DNA from: Amorphochlora amoebiformis
Taxonomy: Eukaryota > Cercozoa > Chlorarachniophyceae
DNA: 64,000 nt
Direction of reading: 5' to 3'
Assembly (NCBI GenBank): GCA_054601695.1
Contig: BAAHQB010000223.1
Coordinates: 124,001-188,000, forward strand
The notes beneath the pieces were generated by a model, which did not search any database, was not told the DNA's origin, and was given only the letters and a program-made list of their open reading frames with translations. This document shows positions 1 to 64,000 of this stretch, piece by piece; position 1 is the stretch's first letter, and every line of letters begins with the position of its first letter. Both the position numbers and the translations under genes were made by a program.

Positions 1-470
1 CCTAGCCTTCCGGCATTAATCCCAACCCTAACCCCTGCCCTAACCCTAACCCTAACCCTAACTCTAACTCTAAACCTAACTAGCCCTAACCCTAACCTTA
101 ACCCTACCTACACTTTATTAATGCTAACCATAGCTAGATGCCTAAGCCCGACCTTTACCGTACCGGAGTTAACCCCAGCTTCTGACCTAACGCTAACCCT
201 AACCATAACCCTAACCCTAACCCTAACCCAAACCGGATAATCTTACTTGTGTGCTAGCGATAACCCTAGCCGGAACTCTATTCTAACCCTATACTGACCC
301 TATTTTTGAATTGCGAACTCTAACCCTAAACCCTAACCCTAGATAACCCTAACCATAGCAAACCCTAACCCTAGCAAACCCTAACCCTAGCTAACCCTAA
401 CCCTAGCTAACCCTAACCCTGGCTAACCCTAACCCTAACCTAATAACCCGGAATCTAAGGATAATAGAAG
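1..470 (+). repeat. Degenerate CCCTAA telomeric-type repeat
   Basis: Many CCCTAA units with point changes, broken by short unique pieces such as the GCTAACCCTAACCCTA variants at 340-440. It lies upstream of the first recognisable NHL exon and is either intron or intergenic. No coding exon is seen. The decay suggests an interstitial array and not a chromosome end. Confidence 0.85.
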
Positions 471-496
471 TTATGAGCCTAAGATGGCTTAATGGT

Positions 497-866
497 GATT
501 TGTCAGGAGATATTAATCATGATTTGTCAGGAGATATTAATCATGATTTGTCAGGAGATCTTAATCATGAATTGTCAGGAGATATTAATCATGATTTGTC
601 AGGAGATATTAATCATGATTTGTCAGGAGATATTAATTATGATTTGTCAGGAGATATTAATCATGATTTTATCAGGAGATCTTAATCATGATTTGTCAGG
701 AGATATTAATCATGATTTGTCAGGAGATATTAATCATGAATTGTCAGGAGAGATTAATCATGATTTGTCAGGAGATATTAATCATGATTGTCAGGAGATA
801 TTAATTATGATTTGTCAGGAGATATTAATCATGATTTGTCAGGAGATATTAATCATGATTTGTCAG

Positions 867-880
<14 letters not shown>
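497..880 (+). repeat. 24-bp tandem array carrying a splice acceptor and the start of an NHL exon
   Basis: About 16 units of GATTTGTCAGGAGATATTAATCAT. The last unit runs directly into the NHL exon at 867, so every unit contains TTGTCAG|GAGATATT, the acceptor and first codons of that exon. A 25-base unit near 665 and a 23-base unit near 786 shift the frame. Frame 1 reads DLSGDINH repeats but meets a stop near 683, so the array is not one continuous coding exon. Confidence 0.85.
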
Positions 881-10443
<9,563 letters not shown>

Positions 10444-10979
10444 TGAACTGCGACAACATCGGATTATATCGACACATTATTACGCTGGATAGTAACTTAC
10501 GTTGAGTATCGTTTCATAAGATGTTAATTTTGTAATAAGTTTTACCTAGATTGTATCTAGTATACATCTAGTACATACTAGACATACATATATCTAGTAT
10601 GTATATATATACATGTACTTATATGATATAAATATATATGTACTAGATGTACACAAATATATATAAATTAACAAACGTACACACAGGTATATCTAGATAT
10701 ATCTAGATATTCACTTGAAGTTGTACATGCATACACTACTAGCACTAGCTAGTAGATGCACTACTGCCAACACAGTCGACATCTTTCCTATCTATAATCG
10801 CCCTAACCTGCGGCCCAGACTAGTAAAAGTGCTGCTATGCATATGATTCGAATTTGCTAGATTGGACATATGCATCGGCTATATTTGTCTATAACATCAC
10901 GTACATCTAGACATTGTTATTGTAACTGGTGTAAATACACTACGGAAGGCAGACGTACTAAAGTAAGTAATGAAAGTTA
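10444..10979. other. Convergent intergenic spacer
   Basis: Lies between the stop of the plus-strand NHL gene (10443) and the stop of the minus-strand cysteine-module gene (10980). It is AT-rich, contains repeated CTAGATATA and ACTAGAT motifs at 10555-10720, and shows no exon or RNA gene that I can support. It should hold both polyadenylation regions. Confidence 0.7.
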
Positions 10980-26993
<16,014 letters not shown>

Positions 26994-27311
26994 GCCAACA
27001 CAAATGGGTTGTGTCTATTTTAGGGAATATCGGAGAGTACCGAGGTATTTACCCGGTACTGACCGATTTTTGGTGAAGCATATATTGATTCTTGATATTA
27101 AATACATACCTCTTTATATATATGCATATTTATTTTAAGATATTAAATCATATCGATCTGATACTTGCTTCCATTGTGTCAGATATTAGGCGAAATTGAT
27201 TCAGACTGGAGGTTTCAGAAACTCATAGATTCCACATAATCACCCAATTTCCACCAAGGAAGGAGAAACCACGCCTTCATCCCACGGGCTAGGCGACCAG
27301 CGGCGCACACG
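26994..27311. promoter_or_regulatory. Divergent intergenic region between the cysteine-module gene and ALAS
   Basis: About 318 bases separate the two divergent start codons. It includes TTTATATATATGCATATTTATTTT-like AT text near 27113-27135 and a CGGAGAGTACCGAGGTA-type segment near 27030. No conserved promoter motif is certain. Both 5' untranslated regions must lie here, so a shared bidirectional promoter is likely. Confidence 0.5.
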
Positions 27312-28955
27312 ATGCACGCGACCAAGCGAATTTGCAATGCCACCGGCAAAGTTTGCAAGAAAAACACCTCCTTAAAATGCCCATTCTTGCGATTCATCGG
27401 GGATGCGCTTCCGGCAAGCTCGTTCGACAGCGTTTACAAGGTGCATCCTGTTCAGATGATTGATGGTCAAAACTGACTGCAATTTTCTCTATAACAGACT
27501 TTCAGGTTACACTGTCCGTTTCTGAGGACTGCTCCTGACCTTTCCAAGCCTCAAAATCCTGCCATGCAAGTTGGAACCTTGTCAACATGCGCTCAAGCCC
27601 CTGCGGTGCAAGAAAAGTCCCCTCACCAATCGGGAAATCCTGCCGTGGAATCCGTAGACATCCCAGAGAACATGATATCGGAAGTGGTATCCAAGAAGGA
27701 GAGTGCTCGCCCGAAGTCCCTTCCGGTAAATGCCATGCAATCCTTGGAGAACAAGCTGGAAACACTCAGGGAGGAGGGCAAGTATCGTACCTTTGTTGAC
27801 GTCGAGCGTCACGTAGGGGAGTTCCCTAGCGCTACCTGGCACAACCCCAACGCCACAGAGAGGCCCATCCAGGTGTGGTGCAACAACGACTACCTTGGGA
27901 TGGGGCAACACGAGGACGTCATCGAGGCAATGTGCGAGGCCACGAAGACCTGTGGCGCTGGGGCAGGAGGAACGCGCAACATCTCTGGAACAACCATCTA
28001 TCACACGAAGTTGGAGAAAGAACTAGCCGAGGTTCATGACATGGAGTCCGCATTAGTATTCTCCTCTGGGTTTGTGGCAAACGAGGCTGCGATTAGCACC
28101 ATCGCCAAGCAGCTCCCAGGTTGCGAGATTTTCTCTGATGCGAAAAATCACGCTTCCATGATTGAAGGGGTCAGGAACGCACGCGTCCCCAAGCACATAT
28201 GGCGTCACAACGATCTCGAGCACCTCGAGGAACTATTGGAGGCGCGCAAGGATGCTCCCAACAAACTTATCGTGTTCGAGAGCGTATACTCAATGGATGG
28301 CGATATTGCCCCAATCGAAGAGATTTGCGATCTGGCAGATAAGTATCAAGCGCTGACCTACATTGATGAGGTTCATGCTGTTGGTTTGTATGGAGAGAAG
28401 GGCGGTGGAGTTGCACAGCTACGAGGGCTTTCGGATCGCATTACGGTCATCTCGGGCACCTTGGGTAAGGCTTACGGTGTCCACGGGGGTTATATCGCAG
28501 GGCCTTCGGTGGTTGTCGACGCTGTGCGCTCGTTTGCACCTGGATTTATCTTCACCACTTCCATTCCTCCAGCGGTTGCTGCTGGTGCATTGGCTAGTGT
28601 GAGGTATCTCAAGAAGAGTTCGAAGGAGAGGGATCTGCAGAAGGAGCGGGCCGAGTTCATGAAGAAGCAGCTTGCGGAGAAGTGCATCCCTTTCATCAAC
28701 TCCGAGAGCCATATCATCCCGGTTATGGTAGGGGACGCGAAGCTCTGTAAAAAGGGAGCAGATCTCCTCATGGAACGTTTTGGAATCTATGTACAGCCAA
28801 TTAACTACCCGACCGTTCCTGTAGGTACCGAAAGGTATAGGTTCACTCCTGGCCCTCTGCACGACGAAGAGATGATCGTTGAAGCGGTGGAAGCTTTGGA
28901 TGAAGTCTGGAGTGCGCTCAATATCGATCGTGCTTCAGCCTCAACTGCCAATTAA
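27312..28955 (+). CDS. ALAS: 5-aminolevulinate synthase, two exons, 528 aa
   Basis: This is the first step of the C4 heme pathway: glycine plus succinyl-CoA gives 5-aminolevulinate, a pyridoxal-phosphate reaction in mitochondria. Exon 1 is 27312-27440 and exon 2 is 27498-28955 (TAA). The 57-base intron GTGCAT...AACAG joins phase 0, and an in-frame stop at 27237 with no other ATG supports the start. Residues 1 to about 65 are a basic, poorly conserved presequence with two CP heme-regulatory motifs, KCPFLRF (Cys23) and HCPFLRT (Cys49). The synthase fold follows: [42 protein letters not shown] (Asp333, His336) and [12 protein letters not shown] with the PLP lysine Lys367. The C-terminal part is complete. 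In animals CP motifs block import or destabilise ALAS when heme is high; that role is inferred here. Starting at the internal Met66 would lose both motifs. Confidence 0.98.
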
Positions 28956-29158
28956 TCCTTTTATTTCAAAGTACATCTGCTCATTCAGCAAAGGTTGGCA
29001 ATCGCGCAACTGGTTTTTATTGTAGATCTCGAGCAAACTGTCACGTCTGCTTGGAAGTCATTTTTTATTATTTCTAGTGTCTACATGTCATCTCCGATCC
29101 TAAGGTTTAACTAGATAATTATCTAGATTATATATACTAATTATGTACAGACTAGATT

Positions 29159-29210
<52 letters not shown>

Positions 29211-29511
29211 TAGATATATATCTTTCAATTAGTATAATCATTCATAGGTTTAGCTATGAGACCGTTACTGTATAGAATCTATCTACTAGATCTAGACTAA
29301 TATATAAGACTATATCTAGTAATATATAATAACATTGGATATACTTGCTAGACATGCCATTATACTGATAATCTCTCTACTAATTGATAGTTAAGGCCTA
29401 CACCCTAGACATCTAGTACATTATGAACTTCCTTCTCGCCCATTTGATTATCCAATTATACAATAGTTTCTTATAACACTTGCAATGTTCGTCACGGTTA
29501 GCAGTCCAACT
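28956..29511. other. Convergent spacer between ALAS and RTF1
   Basis: AT-rich, with many CTAGAT / ATCTAG motifs (29110-29420) and one (TA)n run at 29163-29208. Both genes end here. I see no other gene. Confidence 0.75.
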
Positions 29512-54333
<24,822 letters not shown>

Positions 54334-54390
54334 GCTCACCGTTGTCCACCTCGGTGCCTAAAATTAGAACAACTATATGGTACATATATA

Positions 54391-54435
<45 letters not shown>

Positions 54436-54512
54436 TATATTATATGTATATATATGTAGAGATATATATGTATATATTATATGTATTACAATACCTCTAT
54501 ACACGTGTAGAT

Positions 54513-54576
<64 letters not shown>

Positions 54577-54667
54577 GATTTATTTATGTATATAAATCTT
54601 CATTTTCAATAAGGGATATATACATATATATATATTATATATATATATATATATTTTTTTTTATATA

Positions 54668-54715
<48 letters not shown>

Positions 54716-54776
54716 CATATCCTCTGATATGAAAATACATTCATAAGCTCAATATCAATATAATTAATTATTATAT

Positions 54777-54809
<33 letters not shown>

Positions 54810-54923
54810 ATATATTTTATACTATTCCGATACCGTTATCTCTACTTGCTTGCCGTTACCGTTCTGTATGGGTTAGGATATATATGCACACATATATATA
54901 TATATATATATATACCATATCTA

Positions 54924-55008
<85 letters not shown>

Positions 55009-55143
55009 GTAACATGTACATATCCAAAGCACTCAGCATTCGATTGCTTGCGTACACTAAGAACGGTATATATATATTTATTTATTTTTTTACATATATA
55101 TATATATATATACATGTATACACACACCGATATATATATATGT

Positions 55144-55227
<84 letters not shown>

Positions 55228-55291
55228 TAATGAAGAGCATATAGAGATGAGTTTAGGGTTAGATTTGGATTAGAAATAGTGCTAGAGTTAA
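54334..55291. other. Spacer between the two CDCA7-like genes
   Basis: Mostly (TA)n. Two minus-strand exon-like islands, 54834-54863 ([10 protein letters not shown]) and 55020-55056 ([12 protein letters not shown]), have good acceptors and donors and phase-compatible ends. They could be 5' exons of gene A. Degenerate TTAGGG copies lie at 55245-55315, just past the stop of gene B. Confidence 0.45.
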
Positions 55292-60649
<5,358 letters not shown>

Positions 60650-60868
60650 CCTATATATATATATTATATTACATATATATATACATATATACATATATAT
60701 ATATATTTATAATATATATATATATATATATATTTATTATATAATTATATATATATATATATTTATTATATATATATATTTATTATATATATATTATATT
60801 ATGTATATATATATATTGTATATATATATACATATATATATATATTTATTTATTAAATATATACACAA

Positions 60869-60910
<42 letters not shown>

Positions 60911-60919
60911 ATATATATA

Positions 60920-61065
<146 letters not shown>

Positions 61066-61119
61066 GAACAGATATCTACAATACAAAAATGAAATTACTT
61101 AGAATACCAAGAGCAAGGT

Positions 61120-61615
61120 TTACATATTAGGATTAGGGTTAGGATGGATTTCGGACCAATCATCGTCCATTCGAAGCGGGGATTGTGAATCTAGGGTTAG
61201 GGTTAGGGTTAGGGTTAGGGTTAGGGTTAGGGTTAGGGTTGGAAATCGGATTATGCGACATGCCTTGGTCAGAAAGTAATTGCATTTGAAACGGGTAAGT
61301 TTTTTGGGTCAAGTTAGTGTAAAAGTTAGGGTTAGGGTTGGGTTAGAGTTGTTGTTAGGGTTAGGGTTAGGGTTAGGGTTAGGGTTAGGGTTAGGGTTAG
61401 GTTAAGGTTAGAGTTAGGGTTAGGGTTAGGTTTATACTATGTTCTTCGGTGAGCTGGGGCATGTGAACGGCGCTAGATAGATGTTTTTATATGTGTATGT
61501 AATATAATATATACATTTTCTTTTTTTTTTATATATATATATTATTATATCTATACATATTATATATTATATATATATATATGTATATATATTATATATT
61601 ATATATATTACATAT

Positions 61616-61659
<44 letters not shown>

Positions 61660-61790
61660 GTATATATATATATCAATATAAATATATATATATATATAGA
61701 TATATATATATATATATATACGGCGCTAGATAGTTGTATGTATATGTGTATGTAATATATATGTACACACACAAATATATATATATATCA

Positions 61791-61830
<40 letters not shown>

Positions 61831-61889
61831 TGTACGGCGCTAGATAGTTGTGTGTATATGTGTATGTAATATATATGTACACACACAAA

Positions 61890-61930
<41 letters not shown>

Positions 61931-61961
61931 ATGTATATACACGACATATATATATATACAC

Positions 61962-62012
<51 letters not shown>

Positions 62013-62026
62013 GTGTATACACACAT

Positions 62027-62069
<43 letters not shown>

Positions 62070-62197
62070 CAAATATATGTATGTATATATATATATATAT
62101 ATATGTATATGTATATACACGACATATATATATATACATATATTATATATATATATATATGTATATATATACATACATATACATATATATGTGTATA

Positions 62198-62241
<44 letters not shown>

Positions 62242-62490
62242 CATACACACACACACACACACATTGTGTGTGTGTATATATACCTGCAATTTGAACTTCT
62301 CAGGCAGTCAAAATTAGTCTTCACCTAAACAACACCAGAATGTCATATATTATGTATACACATATTTATATCTCAGGCACCCAAAATTAGCCTTCACCTA
62401 AACAACACAAGAATGTCATATATTATGTATACACATATTTATATATCGTATACATATATATGTATATATTATAAATACATATATATATAT

Positions 62491-62536
<46 letters not shown>

Positions 62537-62727
62537 GCAGTCAAAATTAGTCTTCACCTAAACAACACCAGAATATCATATATTATGTATACACATATTT
62601 ATATATCGTATACATATATATATATATATATATATTATAAATATACATATATATGTATATGTATATATGTATTTATTTATATAAATATATGTATGTACTA
62701 TTATATAATTTATTTCATACATACATA

Positions 62728-62814
<87 letters not shown>

Positions 62815-62822
62815 GAACCCTA

Positions 62823-62881
<59 letters not shown>

Positions 62882-63122
62882 TTATTTATATATATACATA
62901 TACATAAAAAGCAAACATAAACTCATATCCATTCAAAAAGTAAAATACACAAACCTTCTCACTTCTCCCCCCACACCCTTCTTTTTTCTCTTGGTACCCC
63001 CCCGGGTTTACTACGTCGCTGTTACTGGTTTGGACCTGGGTAGGGAGGGGGGGCCGACCATTGGAAGGGGGGGGGGGGGCTAGGTGATGTATTTTTTGCG
63101 GGGGGTCCGGAGGGGAGAACAT
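61120..63122 (-). CDS. Putative small protein of unknown function, 4 exons, 104 aa
   Basis: Model in transcript order: 62955-63122, 62284-62324, 61438-61472, 61120-61190 (TAA). It totals 315 bases with compatible phases and good GT-AG sites (TTTAG|GTGAAG, CTAG|CGCC, CCTAG|ATTC). The first exon is proline-rich ([18 protein letters not shown]) with C and G runs, so its start at 63122 is the weakest point; an internal acceptor at CTACCCAG (about 63039) would leave only [14 protein letters not shown] onward. Later parts read [19 protein letters not shown] and [17 protein letters not shown] recognise no family. The last seven codons are a telomere-like repeat. Exon-edge copies for two exons, at 62370-62580 and 61720-61860, match the pattern seen at real exons and support the model. 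Confidence 0.5.
61191..61437 (+). repeat. Two TTAGGG arrays in the last intron of the putative gene
   Basis: Arrays at 61193-61240 and 61325-61430 flank unique text. On the gene sense strand they are CCCTAA, and the first runs into the acceptor CCCTAG|ATTC. The degenerate part continues into the terminal exon (61120-61145). Confidence 0.9.
61720..61860 (-). repeat. Two copies of the acceptor of exon 61438-61472
   Basis: Minus strand: ACACATACAACTATCTAG|CGCCGTA-like text twice, separated by (TA)n. Each includes the acceptor and the first exon bases, and lies upstream in transcript order. Confidence 0.8.
62340..62580 (-). repeat. Two copies of the acceptor and 5' part of exon 62284-62324
   Basis: Minus strand: CATTCTTGTGTTGTTTAG|GTGAAGGCTAATTTTG and CATTCTGG...TTTAG|GTGAAGACTAATTTTG, separated by ACATAATATATGA and TA tracts. 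Both keep the acceptor. Confidence 0.85.
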
Positions 63123-63184
63123 TGTCTGTGTATATATGGGATGTGTTTGGGTGGATAGGAATGTGAATGTATGGTATATGTATA

Positions 63185-63225
<41 letters not shown>

Positions 63226-63263
63226 AAATGTAGATGCGTAAGTATATCTATATTAATTGTGAA

Positions 63264-63309
<46 letters not shown>

Positions 63310-63321
63310 GTATATAAATAT

Positions 63322-63376
<55 letters not shown>

Positions 63377-63519
63377 GTATAATATATAATGTAATGAGTA
63401 TGCACACTCATACATACACATATACACACTCACAAACACACACACACACACATATATATATATATCTACATATAATATTATATTATATATAGGTATATAT
63501 GTATATATGCATACATATA

Positions 63520-63561
<42 letters not shown>

Positions 63562-63603
63562 TAGTATTCACAATAACATACATATACACATATTTATATA
63601 TAC

Positions 63604-63644
<41 letters not shown>

Positions 63645-63678
63645 CACATATACATATATATACACACACACACATACG

Positions 63679-63709
<31 letters not shown>

Positions 63710-63854
63710 ACATTTATGTATGATATAACCGTTATACAGTATATATTACAGCAGCATTGTATTGAAATATATGTATATGTACATATGTATACATGGACAT
63801 ATTTGTTATCAACTATATCGAAATATACATACATATATATATATATATATAAAT

Positions 63855-63885
<31 letters not shown>

Positions 63886-64000
63886 TATATACATATGAAT
63901 ATATGGACTTATTTGTAATCAATTATACATTATAGCAGCATTGTATTGGAATATACGCATATATACGTATGAATATATGGACATATTTGTTATAGGATAT
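63123..64000. other. Low-complexity sequence without a recognisable gene
   Basis: TA tracts, CA/TG runs and a duplicated ATTACAGCAGCATTGTATTG segment (63745-63770 and 63928-63955). No exon with plausible splice sites and coding content was found. Confidence 0.7.

Overview
This window is nuclear DNA of a eukaryote, most likely a unicellular protist. It holds multi-exon genes with GT-AG introns, TTAGGG-type telomeric repeats scattered through introns and spacers, and very abundant (TA)n tracts. About one base in ten is coding. I could not fix the lineage. A C4-pathway 5-aminolevulinate synthase (ALAS) with heme regulatory motifs and a protein built from violaxanthin de-epoxidase (VDE)-type cysteine modules would fit an alveolate, stramenopile or similar group, but that is inference. 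The long open frames reading [24 protein letters not shown] or GRKQRTR are translated simple repeats and not genes. All spliced models below were built by eye from splice sites and exon phase. Their best support is that the exon lengths sum to complete frames and recover family motifs.

Layout. (1) About 867-10443, plus strand: the 3' part of an NHL-repeat (beta-propeller) gene of about 14 exons; its 5' end is outside or unrecognised. (2) 10980-26993, minus: a 19-exon gene for a 378-residue secreted/type I membrane protein with repeated VDE-like cysteine modules. (3) 27312-28955, plus: a compact two-exon ALAS gene, divergent from gene 2. (4) 29512-48644, minus: a 35-exon gene for the Paf1-complex elongation factor Rtf1 (608 residues), with coding exons as short as 15-33 bases and a candidate solo LTR in one intron. 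(5) 50138-54333, minus, and (6) 55292-60649, minus: two tandem paralogues for very small CDCA7-like zinc-finger proteins (115 and 142 residues). (7) 61120-63122, minus: a tentative small gene of unknown function whose last codons are telomere-like repeat. From 63123 to the end I see only low-complexity sequence.

The most unusual property is shared by nearly all these genes. A short piece of exon edge, including the splice site, has been copied several times into the adjoining intron, each copy separated by a (TA)n tract. Copies of an exon's 3' end lie downstream of it and copies of an exon's 5' end lie upstream, so they always face the intron. Telomeric repeats also lie in introns, mostly with CCCTAA in the sense direction, and in places form the splice-site context. 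The compact ALAS gene, with one 57-base intron free of repeats, stands out against this background.

The genes do not form a pathway. ALAS acts in mitochondrial heme synthesis, Rtf1 in transcription elongation and chromatin marking, the CDCA7-like proteins probably in chromatin or DNA methylation maintenance, and the cysteine-module protein at a membrane.
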